Translations under genes and position numbers: made by a program
The notes under the pieces: model-generated
Seen by the model: the letters and a program-made list of their open reading frames with translations, nothing else
Told to the model about the DNA's origin: nothing
The model's database searches: none
Source: a bacterium
Lineage (GTDB): Bacteria; Armatimonadota; Zipacnadia; Zipacnadales; UBA11051
Assembly: GCA_021372615.1 (NCBI GenBank)
Contig: JAJFUB010000146.1
Location: forward strand, 1 to 64,000
Reading direction: 5' to 3'
DNA: 64,000 nucleotides
Part shown: positions 23,972-32,775 of the stretch, in pieces
How the letters are laid out: every line of letters begins with the position of its first letter
Numbering within the stretch: position 1 is the first letter of the stretch

Positions 23972-25084
23972 TCAGGCCCCGACCTTCCTCAACGTCTCAA
24001 TCGCCAACTGGTAGCTCTCGGGCGCGACGGAGCTGCTTACCGAATGGTCGGACTGGAAGACCCACCCGCCGCCCCGGCCGGCCTGGGCCTTGTATGTCAC
24101 CTCACGCCGTATCTCGTCCGGGTCGCCGCGTTCCAGCACGCGCACGTCAATGTTCCCGACCCACGCCAGGCGCTCGCCGAAGTCGCGCTTCAGCTCGACA
24201 ACGTCCAGCCCGGCCTTTGCCTCCAACGGATTGTAGGCGTCCAGGCCCAGCTCGATGAGGTCCTCGAAGATCGCCGTGGCGCACCCGCAGCCGTGATAGA
24301 CGGTCATCAGGTTGTGCTCGCGGCACACCTCGATGAGCGCCTTCACGTGGGGCTTGAACATGTCGCGCCACAGTGCGGGTGAGAAGAGCATTCCCCTCAC
24401 GTAGGCCACGTCGCCATAGATGTACATCCCTGCCAGGCGCCCCGCCCCGGCTGCGATCTGCGCCCGCAGGGCCCCGACCATCCACGCGCCGATGCGGTCC
24501 ACGAAGGCCCCGAGCTGCTCTGGGTACAGGCCCATCCACAGCAGCGCGTTCTCGCTGCCGATGATCCGCCACAGGTACTCATACGGCTCGCATACGCCGC
24601 CGAAGAGCGCAAAGTCGCCCTCGTAGGGCTTCACGCGGTCGTCCCACGAGGGGATGTTCCGTGACAGCGCGTCCCCGACGCAGTTGAGCTGGTCATCGCC
24701 GCCGCTGAAGAAGCGACGGGGATCATCCGGGGCGTCGAAGGCGAAGTCGGCCATCTCTTCAGGGCGGCTGACCGAGAAGCTCTCGAAGTGCGGCATGGGC
24801 TTGTCGCCGGAGCGGCGGATAGTGGCCCCGAAGCCCGTGCGCACCACGATGTCCTCACCCACCTCGCAGAGCACTTCGAACTCCTGGACACGCGGGTCGA
24901 GGTTGGGCATGATGGTCACGTAGTCCAGGTCGAAGGCGCGGTAGGGGTCGAAGTCCTCGCCCCACTGGGCCCGGCAGCGCTTCAGGAAGCCGGTCCAGAA
25001 GGCCTCCCCGGCGGGGATGCGGTCAGGCTGCCGGTGTGCAAGGGCATCGCGAAGGCGCTGGGTCTTGGCGGCGGCCTGGTTCAT
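23972..25084 (-). CDS. URO-D family protein (methyltransferase-like branch)
   Basis: A 370-residue TIM-barrel protein. Starting at MNQAAAKTQRLRDALAHRQP (24 residues shorter frames were not needed; GGGGAG lies upstream of 25084), it has RIPAGEAFWTGFLKRC and the C-terminal WVGNIDVRVLERGDPDEIRRE unit common to URO-D methyltransferases. Unlike its two paralogues it keeps a Cys/His cluster, VYHGCGCATAIF (about residue 265), reminiscent of zinc-binding H-x-C motifs. It lies between rhaM and the fucose/arabinose-isomerase-like gene, all on one strand, so a role tied to deoxysugar catabolism or its methylated sugars is suggested. The reaction is unknown; HemE activity is unlikely. Confidence 0.82.
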   Translation of the reverse strand: MNQAAAKTQRLRDALAHRQPDRIPAGEAFWTGFLKRCRAQWGEDFDPYRAFDLDYVTIMPNLDPRVQEFEVLCEVGEDIVVRTGFGATIRRSGDKPMPHFESFSVSRPEEMADFAFDAPDDPRRFFSGGDDQLNCVGDALSRNIPSWDDRVKPYEGDFALFGGVCEPYEYLWRIIGSENALLWMGLYPEQLGAFVDRIGAWMVGALRAQIAAGAGRLAGMYIYGDVAYVRGMLFSPALWRDMFKPHVKALIEVCREHNLMTVYHGCGCATAIFEDLIELGLDAYNPLEAKAGLDVVELKRDFGERLAWVGNIDVRVLERGDPDEIRREVTYKAQAGRGGGWVFQSDHSVSSSVAPESYQLAIETLRKVGA

Positions 25085-25098
25085 GTACTTGCTCCCCG

Positions 25099-25698
25099 TC
25101 AGTGCAGGCGTATGTCGTCTCCTGGCGCAAAGGCATGGGGCACCCATGCCCCACGCCCGTCGCAGTACGTGGTGTTGTAGCCCCCCTGGTGCGGTCCTCT
25201 TGGCGATCCCGTGAGGAAGCCGTTCTCGAACTCCATGACGGTCTTGTCCGGGTCTTCCAGCTTCTCGGCCACGACCCCATAGACTTGCAGGTTGAAGTCA
25301 TAGCTGTAGATGCTGCCGGTTGAGGGGCAGACGAAGACCTGGCCATTCCGATAGCGTATCTGGCGGTGCCAGTCGTCAGGCGGAAAGCACTTCGCGAGGT
25401 CCGGCGGACCGGTGCTCACAAGCCCCGCCGCGAGGTCCGGGTGGAACGCGACCGCCGGCCTTGGTGGCAACCGCTCGTCCGAGTCCGTAGCGTACTGCAA
25501 CGTGCAGAAGGCGAGGCTCTTCATGTTGGAGAGACAGCTTGTCTGCCGGTTCTTCTCGCGGGATGGCGCCAGCAGCGGACCGACCAGTGCCAGAGTCGCG
25601 AGTGCCAGAAGCAGGCATCCGCCGCAGGCGAATGGCCAGGGCAGGTGTGAACCAGACCCAGCTCGGCCTGCTCGCGCCGGATCGGTGTCAGATGACAT
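25099..25698 (-). CDS. Pilin-like DUF1559-type protein lacking the prepilin leader
   Basis: A 199-residue protein with one N-terminal membrane helix (PFACGGCLLLALATLALVGP, about residues 22-41). It is followed by [19 protein letters not shown], clearly related to the [16 protein letters not shown] block of pilin-like proteins. The GFTLIE leader and the positively charged prepilin tip are absent, so prepilin peptidase should not cut it. The C-terminal YNTTYCDGRGAWVPH retains part of the H-x9-DG region. It overlaps the stop of the isomerase-like gene by 11 bases and is followed 14 bases later by the URO-D start, so it is embedded in a sugar operon. Its role is unknown. Confidence 0.7.
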   Translation of the reverse strand: MSSDTDPARAGRAGSGSHLPWPFACGGCLLLALATLALVGPLLAPSREKNRQTSCLSNMKSLAFCTLQYATDSDERLPPRPAVAFHPDLAAGLVSTGPPDLAKCFPPDDWHRQIRYRNGQVFVCPSTGSIYSYDFNLQVYGVVAEKLEDPDKTVMEFENGFLTGSPRGPHQGGYNTTYCDGRGAWVPHAFAPGDDIRLH

Positions 25699-27079
25699 CC
25701 GCCCTCAACCCCATCACCTGCGCGCACTTGCCGACTCGGCTCATCTGGTCACCCGGTGAGAGCGCCACGTGGTGCGAGCCGCCCAGCTCCAGGTAGCGGC
25801 TCAGGAACGGCTTGAGGCCCGCCGCCGGCGCGAAGCGGAAGTGCGGTGTGGCCTGGCCGGGGACAAGGAAGTCCCGTGCCTCGCCGAGCGTGGCGATCAG
25901 GTGGCACGCCCCGCCCGCGCCTACAGTCAGATTGACCAACGTCATCGGCCCGGGTTCCATCGTGAAGGCCAACGAGGCCGAGACGCCGCCGCTGCCTACC
26001 CACCCGTCGCGGCGGACCATCTGAATCTGCTGGCCCTGCTTGGCCATGCGCGGGTTGCCCTCGGCGAAGTGCGACATGAAGACCGTGCCGCCGCCGAAGT
26101 CCATCGTGAACATCTCGCTGAAGGTCGCCAGCCCGGTGAGGTGGTGCATCATCAGCACCGCGGCGGAGGACGTGACATCGCCCTCACCGCCGAAACCGAG
26201 GCCCTCGGCCATCAGGCGCGCCGCGGCGGCGAAGGGCAGGGCCTTGAAGCGCGGATCGTGCCCGAGGGCCTCGTAGTGGATGGAGATGCCGTCCAGGCCC
26301 AGGCGCCGCACCGCTTCCCGCACGGCCACCTCGGCGCGCGCCGACGCCGTCAGCTCGGCTTCGGCCAGGTCGGCCGCGAGGTCGTATTGGGCGCGGTAGT
26401 CGGCCACGGTCGCCTGCACGGCCGCTTCGTCGGCGTTGTCCTGCAACTCGGCCAGCAGCCCCAGCGACACCTGTTGCACGTGCGGCCCGACCTCGGCCAG
26501 GAAGCGCGTCTCATCGAGGCCGAAGTCGCCCATGTCCTGGAAGGGGCTGCCGATACGCCCGATGTCCGCCCCGCGCAGGCGTCGCGCGGTCGCGGCGGCG
26601 ATGGCCCAGTCCTCCAGTTCGGCCAGAGCTGCCGCATCCTCCCACAAACCCGTCACCACCCCGAAGGGCTTGCCCATGCGCACGAGCGTGTTCGCCAGGT
26701 CCTGCTGGCCGTGCATCCCATGGTTGAGCAGCATGTCGTCGGGGGCGAAGCCCTCGGTGATAGCGGGCAACTGCTGGGTGTTGAAGAGCACGAGCGGCAC
26801 GTCGGCCCGCAGCAGCCCCGGCAGAGAGATGAGGCTGGGCGAGTACGAGAGGTGAACGATGACGATGAGGTCCACGTCGGCAGCGCGGAAGTCAGCCAGG
26901 CGCTGCTCGACTTCCTCACGCGTGACGGCAATGCCCCCGTACGTCACGTCAGCGAAGCTGCCGAGCTTGCCGGCCACCTTGGCGGCGAAGGGCTCCTCGC
27001 GTGGCTTCAGATCAGGCACGGCGCGGTCATACAGCTCCAGCATGAGGCCCAGGAGGCCGAGGCGCGGCTTGTCTGGCAT
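25688..27079 (-). CDS. L-fucose/L-arabinose isomerase-like protein
   Basis: A 463-residue protein of the fucose/arabinose isomerase superfamily, which interconverts aldoses and ketoses with a divalent metal. Features: N-terminal domain with YGGIAVTREEVEQRLADFRAA and LVLFNTQQLPAI, middle domain with DADIGRIG-like strand (RGADIGRIGSPFQDMGDFG), and C-terminal GEGDVTSSAAVLMMHHLTG with FSEMFTMDFGGGTVFMSH and ELGGSHHVALS carrying the His/Glu/Asp candidates. The start at 27079 has GGAG nine bases upstream; an ATG at 27088 abuts the Shine-Dalgarno. It heads an operon with the pilin-like, URO-D and rhaM genes and diverges from a Gfo/Idh/MocA gene. Confidence 0.82.
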   Translation of the reverse strand: MPDKPRLGLLGLMLELYDRAVPDLKPREEPFAAKVAGKLGSFADVTYGGIAVTREEVEQRLADFRAADVDLIVIVHLSYSPSLISLPGLLRADVPLVLFNTQQLPAITEGFAPDDMLLNHGMHGQQDLANTLVRMGKPFGVVTGLWEDAAALAELEDWAIAAATARRLRGADIGRIGSPFQDMGDFGLDETRFLAEVGPHVQQVSLGLLAELQDNADEAAVQATVADYRAQYDLAADLAEAELTASARAEVAVREAVRRLGLDGISIHYEALGHDPRFKALPFAAAARLMAEGLGFGGEGDVTSSAAVLMMHHLTGLATFSEMFTMDFGGGTVFMSHFAEGNPRMAKQGQQIQMVRRDGWVGSGGVSASLAFTMEPGPMTLVNLTVGAGGACHLIATLGEARDFLVPGQATPHFRFAPAAGLKPFLSRYLELGGSHHVALSPGDQMSRVGKCAQVMGLRADVI

Positions 27080-27222
27080 GTCAATCATCTCCGGAGGAGG
27101 GCTGGCGCAGTGTTCGCCATCGCGCGCCGTCTTCCCTTGCGAGCCGCCGGAGGTCGCACCGGGGCCCCCAGCGAAGGGGCGTCCCGCCGCCTGTTGGCGG
27201 CAGAAAGGTCGTGAGCTTCACC

Positions 27223-28290
27223 ATGCGGTTCGGGTTGATCGGCCTGGGGGCGGCGGGACGGAGCCATCTGGCGGTCCTGGCGAGGATGCCGGAGATCGAG
27301 GTCGTCGGCATCGCCGACTTGCAGGAGCAGTATGTGCGGGAGATGCAGGAGCAGTACGGCATCGCCCGCGGCGTCACGGACCCGGCGGAGCTGATCGAGG
27401 ACCCGGACATCGAGGTCATCGCCATCGCGGCCGGCGACCGGGCACACTACCCCCTGGTGATGGCCTGCGCTGCGGCCGGCAAGCACGTCGTCTGCGAAAA
27501 GCCCATCGCCACCGACCTCGGCCATGCCCGCGAGATGGTGGCGGCCATGGAGGCAGCGGGCAAGCTCTTGTGCATCAGCTTCAACAACCGCACCGATAGC
27601 GTCACCCGCCGCGTGCGCGAGGTAGCGCAGTCGGGCGTGGTCGGCAACATCCGCATGGTGCGCCTCATCGGGCTCATGGCGGCGCCCGACAACCGCCTGT
27701 TGCGGGATCGCATGGGCGAGCAGGCCGCCTATCAGCGCCTGCTGAACATCTGCGAAGACGGCAAGAACGCGATGTTCGACTGCGGCGTCCACAGCTTCGA
27801 CTTCGCGCGGTTTCTCACGGGCAGCGACTTTGCCCGCATCGAGGCGATGGGCTACAACCTGCGCGGCCTGACCTACCCCGACCACGGCGTCGCCCTGTGC
27901 GTGATGGCCAACGGCATCTTCGTGCTGATCGAGAAGGGCTTCGACTATGCCTTCGAGGCCAGGGACTACAAGGAGTACGTGCGGTACGAGGTGCTGGGCG
28001 ACGCCGGGAGCCTGGCATGGGACCTGGACACGCAGACGCTGAGGGTGTACGGCCGCGACGAGACCCTACAGGAGCCGCTCGGGCACGGCGGCAAGGGGGA
28101 TGTGCGGGAGCTGATCTACCGCGACTTCGTCCACAGCGTGCAGCAGGGGGCCCTGCAGCCCTGGCTGGCGTCCGGCATGGACGGCCTGAAGGCCACGGAG
28201 GCGGCGCTGACGGCAGTAGAGAGCATGATGGCCAGGGGGGTGGCGACGCGGGACGTGGGCCCCGTGCGGAACTGGTTCGAGCAGATATAG
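27223..28290 (+). CDS. Gfo/Idh/MocA family oxidoreductase
   Basis: A 355-residue NAD(P)-dependent dehydrogenase. The N-terminal Rossmann domain has GLIGLGAAGRSHLAVLARM, the acidic strand VVGIADLQE and the family lysine motif CEKPIATDLGHAREM (EKP, about residue 92). The C-terminal alpha/beta domain has DCGVHSFDFARFLTG, matching the GxHxxD catalytic pattern. These enzymes oxidise or reduce sugars, inositols or their derivatives. The ATG at 27223 was chosen because it begins the Rossmann strand; a GTG at 27211 is possible. It diverges from the isomerase-like operon, suggesting joint regulation through the roughly 140-bp shared region. A strong terminator follows. Confidence 0.85.
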   Translation: MRFGLIGLGAAGRSHLAVLARMPEIEVVGIADLQEQYVREMQEQYGIARGVTDPAELIEDPDIEVIAIAAGDRAHYPLVMACAAAGKHVVCEKPIATDLGHAREMVAAMEAAGKLLCISFNNRTDSVTRRVREVAQSGVVGNIRMVRLIGLMAAPDNRLLRDRMGEQAAYQRLLNICEDGKNAMFDCGVHSFDFARFLTGSDFARIEAMGYNLRGLTYPDHGVALCVMANGIFVLIEKGFDYAFEARDYKEYVRYEVLGDAGSLAWDLDTQTLRVYGRDETLQEPLGHGGKGDVRELIYRDFVHSVQQGALQPWLASGMDGLKATEAALTAVESMMARGVATRDVGPVRNWFEQI

Positions 28291-28315
28291 ACACATCGGA
28301 CCGCCCTGCAAGCAA

Positions 28316-28343
28316 CCGGGCCCGGCACCACTGCCGGGCCCGG
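28316..28343. terminator. Strong bidirectional hairpin terminator
   Basis: CCGGGCCCGGCA and TGCCGGGCCCGG form a perfect 12-bp stem with a CCAC loop, between the convergent Gfo/Idh/MocA gene and the activase gene. A related stem (GGGCCGGGCA...TGCCCGGCCC) lies in the activase leader at 32639-32670. Confidence 0.75.
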
Positions 28344-28372
28344 ATCCGGTTCGCGTTGGCACTGCCCGCAGT

Positions 28373-31300
28373 CTAGCCCGTCTCCGCCAGCCCGTTCCGG
28401 ACGCGCCGCGCATACTCCGCCGCCTGGTGCACGAACGCCTCCAGGCGCGTCAGCGCCGTGGACTGCTCCAGGCCGTCATACACCATGTTCAGGAACGGGA
28501 TGCCGTCTTCATCCTCGCGCACGCGCTTGAGGATCGCGTTGGACACCGTTCCGGGCATGCACGTGAAGGGCATGACGGCCACCAGGCCCGAAAGGCCCTT
28601 GCGGGCGAAGTCTACCGCCTTGCCGACGGTCATGATGGCCTCGCCCTCGAAGGACTTGTCCACATAGGGGGCGGCCATCTCCAGCACGTCGTCGGTGGCA
28701 GGCTCTTCGGCGTTGTCGAGCAGGCCATGCATCGCGCGCGCCAGGGCGGCCTCGTCGCGGCGCATGACGCCATCGGTGATCTTGTTCTTGAGCACGAGCT
28801 TCCAGTCGCCATCCAGCCGGGCGCGCATGTCGCGCCGGAAGTTGCGGTACAGGAACCACTCGAAGACCGGCGCGGTCCAGACCTCGGCGCCCAGGCTCTC
28901 GAGTTGCCGGATCAGGTTCTGGTTGCTGAAGGCGTTGGCGCGCACGTAGAACTCGCCGACGATCCCGATGATGGGCTTGCGCTGGGCCCGGTCCACGGCG
29001 ATGTCCCCAAAGCGGCGGGCGATGCGCCGCATGACGGCAGGCAGGTCCTCCTCGCGCGCGATGGCCTGCCGGATCTCGCGCACACTCACTTCGGCCGCCG
29101 CGTCACAGGCCCCCGACTCGGCTTCGTACGGGCGCAGCTCCAGCACAGCCTTGTCCACCATGTCCACGGCCACGAGCCCCCGCCAGCCATTGCGCAGGAA
29201 CTTGTGGCCCACAATGCCCATCTCGTCGTAGAAGTGGCTGGCCTGGTTGGGCGCGAACATGGGCACATCTTCGTAGCCCAGGTCATCGAGCACCATGCGC
29301 TGCAGGGCGTTGTACTGCCCGAAGCGGCACGGCCCGCCCGACCCGCCCATGAAGAAGGCGACCTGGTCGCGCTCGTCCGGGTGGTGCATCATGTACTTGA
29401 CCATGTCGCCGGTCGTGACGATGCACGGGAAGCACTCTTTCCCGGTCGTGTACTTGCGGCCCCAGTAGAGGGTCTCCTCGTCCGGCTCGGGGAGCACGTC
29501 GGCCGGCATGCCACAGGACTCGAAGGCCGCCGCCAGGCCGTGCGCGTGGGCGCTCATGTTCGGGATCAGGACCGTGCGGCGGTTGGCCCCGTCAATGGTG
29601 AGGGGGCGGAAGGTGCGCCCGCCGCGGTAAGTGCGGCCCCTGGTCGAGTCCAGACTGTCCAGATAGGCCTCGCAACGGGTGATCATCCCCGCGTCCGCCG
29701 AGTGCTCATCTACCTCGATCTGCAGGAAGGGCTTGCCCCCCAGGCGTTCGGCGAAGAAGCGGGAGAGGAAGCTGTCGGGCCCGCAGCCGAAGTTGGTGAT
29801 GTACACCGCGTGGAGGCGGTCATCGCGCGCGATCATCTCGGCGGCGGCCAGGATCTTGTGGCCATAGCGCCAGTACATGTTGAACCAGTCGCCGGGCAGC
29901 TCCACATCGTCGAGCGGCAGGAAATCCATGGGGATGACCAGCTCGCCCATCTCACGGAGCTTGCGGGGGATTTCCAGGTTCGCCCCCGGATCGCAGCCGT
30001 TGTAGGCGCGGCTCACGACCACCAGGGCGCGCTGGTCGGGCTGCAAGCCCGCCAGCATCTCCTCCCCGCGCCGCCGCTTGGCCTGCTCGAACGCCTCCTG
30101 GGCCGCCGCGGCGGCTTCCAGCGCCCGCTTCAGGTCGGCGGTGTTGCGCCCCAGCTCCCGCGCCACGCCCTGCAGAGCCTCGATCCGGTGCCGCAGGCCC
30201 TTCTGCAGGTAGATGACGGGCTGCAGCACCTTCACGCCGGCCGCGGCGAAGTCCACCGACGACTTGCACGAGTAGCACAGGCTCTGCACGTACGGACAGA
30301 CGAAGCTGTCAGTGGTCTGGGCCTGTTTGCGCTCCAGGTTGACCACGCTGGGCAGCCAGATGTAGTCAATCTCATGCCGCTCCACGAGATTGAGGACATG
30401 GCCCAGAGCGACCTTCATCGGGAAACAGGTCTCGGCGACCGACTGCTCGGCGCCCTCGTGGATGATCTTCTTGTTCGTGGGGTCGGAGAGGACGATCTCG
30501 CAGCCCAACTCGGTCAGCAATGCCTGCCAGAAGGGGTAGAGTTCGTGGAAGAGCAGGGCCCGAGGGACGCCCACGCGGGGGCCGCCGGTGGCTGAGCCTG
30601 AGTTCGCCGGCTGCCCCAGCAGCATCTGCGCCCGCTCGCGGAACAGGTCAGGGGTCGTCGGCTTGGCCTTTCGGCGCCGGTCCACGTCATACTTCTCGCA
30701 GCGGCTGCCGTAGTATAGCGGCTCCTCGCCCTCGACCATCACCTTGTTGATCTCGCAATGGTTCGAGCAGTCCTGACACTCGAAGCTCTCGACGGTGTAG
30801 TTCCGGCGGCTGAGGTCGAAGCCCTTGAACTTGCTGCCCGCGCCGGTGTCGTGCTCGCGCGCGATGAGCGCGCAGCCCAGCGCGCCGGTGACTTCATTGT
30901 GCGCCGGCACGGTGATTGGCTTGCCGGTTACCGCCTCAAAGGCAGCAACGACGGCCTGGTTGAAGGCGGTCCCGCCCTGGAAGAAGATGCGCTCCCCGAC
31001 GGGCTTGCGGGCCACGACGCGGTTCAAGTAGTTGGTCGCGATGGAGTAGGCCAGCCCCGCGACGAGGTCGGGCACCGGGCTGCCGCTCTGCTGGTGTTTC
31101 ATCAGCTCGGATTCCATGAACACCGTGCAGCGCTCGCCCAGATCGATCGGCGTCTGGGACTGGAAGGCGAGGCGGGCGAACTCCTCCTTGATGCTGATCC
31201 CGAGCTTCTCCGCCTGCTCCTCCAGGAACGAGCCCGTGCCGGCTGCGCAGACCTTGTTCATCTCGAAGTCCACGACCGCGCCGTTGCTCAGGGAGATGTA

Positions 31301-32602
31301 CTTGGAGTCCTGCCCGCCGATCTCGAAGATCGTGTCCACCTGCGGGTCAATCGCCAGCGCCCCCCGCGCCTGGGCCGTGATCTCGTTCTTGACCACATCG
31401 GCGCCGATGAAGTCGGCGATCAGGTAGCGGCCCGAGCCCGTGGTGCAGGCGCCCTGGATCTCGACGAGATCGGCCACCTCCTCCCCCACTTCGGCCAGGC
31501 CCTGGCGGACGGCCTCGATGGGCCGGCCGGCGGTCATCAGGTAGCGCTTGGACAGCACACGGCCCTCGGCGTCCATGACGACCACATTGGTCGAGATGGA
31601 GCCGACATCCACACCCAGGTATGCGGGCGTCTTCTGGCCGGGCGGCGGGGGTGTCACTTCGGCGGGCATGATGACCGACTGGTCCAGCTTCAGAGGCTTG
31701 AGGGGGAGCTTCTGGCCGAGGTGGCTGTACTGCGCCAGATCGGACAGACGCGACCAGTTCACCGTCGCGCAAGCTGGCTCAGAGCTGGCCGGGAAGGCGG
31801 CGTACACCGCCCCGATGGCGCCCATGCACCCGAAGTGCTCGGGGATGACGAGCTCGGTCTCCGACAGCTCCAGGACCTCGCGCAGTGCCTTCACGATGCC
31901 AGCATTGGCCGCGACACCGCCCTGAAAGGAGACGGGCGGCTGAATCCTCGTTGCCGAGCCCACGGTGCTCTTGAAGTTGCGGACCAGCGCGTAGCACAGC
32001 CCGGCCACAATGTCCCTGACCGGGGTGGCCTTCTGCTGCAGATGGATCATGTCGCTCTTGGCGAAGACGCTGCAGCGGCCGGCGACGCGCGGGGGGTTCT
32101 CACTGGTGACGGCCAGGGCGCCGAAATCCTCGATCGTGAGCCCCAGGCGGGTGGCCTGCTGGTCCAGGAAGGAGCCGGTGCCGGCAGCGCACATGGTGTT
32201 CATGGCGAAGTCGGCAACGCCCCCCGGCGCGTCTGCGCCTGCGTCGTCGTCCGCGACGTCCTTCATGATGACCAGCTTGGAGTCCTCGCCGCCGATCTCG
32301 ATGACCGTGCGGACCTGCGGATAGAGCCGAGCGGTGGCCGCCGCCTGGGCGACGACCTCGTTCACAAAGGGGATCCCGAGAAGAGAAGCGACGACCCGCC
32401 CGCCGTTGCCGGTGGCGGCGACGCCGGCGACGCGGCCGGGCCCGAACTCGTCAACGATGGCCTGTAGGGCCTCGGCAGCCTGCTGCATGGGGTGGCCCTT
32501 GTGCCTCAGATACTGGGCCCGCAGCACGCGGCCGCTCGGCTCCACCACAGCCACGTCCACGCTCACCGAGCCTACGTCAACACCTACAAACACGTCGGAC
32601 AT
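28373..32602 (-). CDS. Giant acyl-CoA dehydratase activase (two BadF/BcrA ATPase domains plus DUF2229-type region)
   Basis: A 1,409-residue cytosolic iron-sulfur ATPase family protein. Domain 1 (about residues 1-270) and domain 2 (about 325-590) are each ASKHA/BadF-BcrA activase modules. They have GVDVGS phosphate loops, the Fe-S cysteine motifs MCAAGTGSF (C138) plus GRCSVF (C177), and a second VCAAGTGSF plus GERCTVF pair. ECQDCSNHCEINKV follows. The C-terminal half contains PRALLFHELYPFWQ and FGCGPDSFLSRFF segments of the DUF2229/HGD-D-like region. Such activators drive electrons at low potential into 2-hydroxyacyl-CoA dehydratases or related radical enzymes. No dehydratase or benzoyl-CoA reductase gene is visible nearby. 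The start at 32602 has GGGGTG upstream. Confidence 0.88.
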   Translation of the reverse strand: MSDVFVGVDVGSVSVDVAVVEPSGRVLRAQYLRHKGHPMQQAAEALQAIVDEFGPGRVAGVAATGNGGRVVASLLGIPFVNEVVAQAAATARLYPQVRTVIEIGGEDSKLVIMKDVADDDAGADAPGGVADFAMNTMCAAGTGSFLDQQATRLGLTIEDFGALAVTSENPPRVAGRCSVFAKSDMIHLQQKATPVRDIVAGLCYALVRNFKSTVGSATRIQPPVSFQGGVAANAGIVKALREVLELSETELVIPEHFGCMGAIGAVYAAFPASSEPACATVNWSRLSDLAQYSHLGQKLPLKPLKLDQSVIMPAEVTPPPPGQKTPAYLGVDVGSISTNVVVMDAEGRVLSKRYLMTAGRPIEAVRQGLAEVGEEVADLVEIQGACTTGSGRYLIADFIGADVVKNEITAQARGALAIDPQVDTIFEIGGQDSKYISLSNGAVVDFEMNKVCAAGTGSFLEEQAEKLGISIKEEFARLAFQSQTPIDLGERCTVFMESELMKHQQSGSPVPDLVAGLAYSIATNYLNRVVARKPVGERIFFQGGTAFNQAVVAAFEAVTGKPITVPAHNEVTGALGCALIAREHDTGAGSKFKGFDLSRRNYTVESFECQDCSNHCEINKVMVEGEEPLYYGSRCEKYDVDRRRKAKPTTPDLFRERAQMLLGQPANSGSATGGPRVGVPRALLFHELYPFWQALLTELGCEIVLSDPTNKKIIHEGAEQSVAETCFPMKVALGHVLNLVERHEIDYIWLPSVVNLERKQAQTTDSFVCPYVQSLCYSCKSSVDFAAAGVKVLQPVIYLQKGLRHRIEALQGVARELGRNTADLKRALEAAAAAQEAFEQAKRRRGEEMLAGLQPDQRALVVVSRAYNGCDPGANLEIPRKLREMGELVIPMDFLPLDDVELPGDWFNMYWRYGHKILAAAEMIARDDRLHAVYITNFGCGPDSFLSRFFAERLGGKPFLQIEVDEHSADAGMITRCEAYLDSLDSTRGRTYRGGRTFRPLTIDGANRRTVLIPNMSAHAHGLAAAFESCGMPADVLPEPDEETLYWGRKYTTGKECFPCIVTTGDMVKYMMHHPDERDQVAFFMGGSGGPCRFGQYNALQRMVLDDLGYEDVPMFAPNQASHFYDEMGIVGHKFLRNGWRGLVAVDMVDKAVLELRPYEAESGACDAAAEVSVREIRQAIAREEDLPAVMRRIARRFGDIAVDRAQRKPIIGIVGEFYVRANAFSNQNLIRQLESLGAEVWTAPVFEWFLYRNFRRDMRARLDGDWKLVLKNKITDGVMRRDEAALARAMHGLLDNAEEPATDDVLEMAAPYVDKSFEGEAIMTVGKAVDFARKGLSGLVAVMPFTCMPGTVSNAILKRVREDEDGIPFLNMVYDGLEQSTALTRLEAFVHQAAEYARRVRNGLAETG

Positions 32603-32638
32603 TACAGCACACCCCAAGACAGACAGCATGGCGACAGA

Positions 32639-32670
32639 GGGCCGGGCAAACCCGACGGTATGCCCGGCCC
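32639..32670. promoter_or_regulatory. Hairpin in the activase mRNA leader
   Basis: GGGCCGGGCA and TGCCCGGCCC form a 10-bp stem with a 12-base loop, between the promoter (32729-32757) and the start codon (32602). No U-tract follows on the minus strand, so it could stabilise the leader or act as a control element rather than a simple terminator. Confidence 0.45.
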
Positions 32671-32728
32671 ACTGGTGATGCGACAAGCCGGGAGGACTTG
32701 CCCCCGACGTCAGTTGCGTAACGTAGCT

Positions 32729-32757
32729 ATTATAGCCGAAGCCAGTTGCCTATGCAA
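32729..32757 (-). promoter_or_regulatory. Promoter of the activase gene
   Basis: On the minus strand, TTGCAT (32757-32752), a 17-bp spacer, then a perfect TATAAT (32734-32729). The leader to the start codon at 32602 would be about 120 bases and includes a stable hairpin. Confidence 0.65.
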
Positions 32758-32775
32758 ACCGCCCTCGGCGGCGCC

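Noticed and set aside
25769-27214. Long plus-strand frame antisense to the isomerase-like gene
   Set aside because: Composition-biased (Arg, His, Gln, Gly) with no recognisable motif, and fully explained by the minus-strand gene.
28427-32467. Two very long plus-strand open frames (722 and 569 codons)
   Set aside because: They lie antisense to the activase gene, are rich in His/Gly/Arg/Val from mirrored GC-rich codons, have no domain-like motifs and no ribosome binding sites. They are shadows of the real gene.
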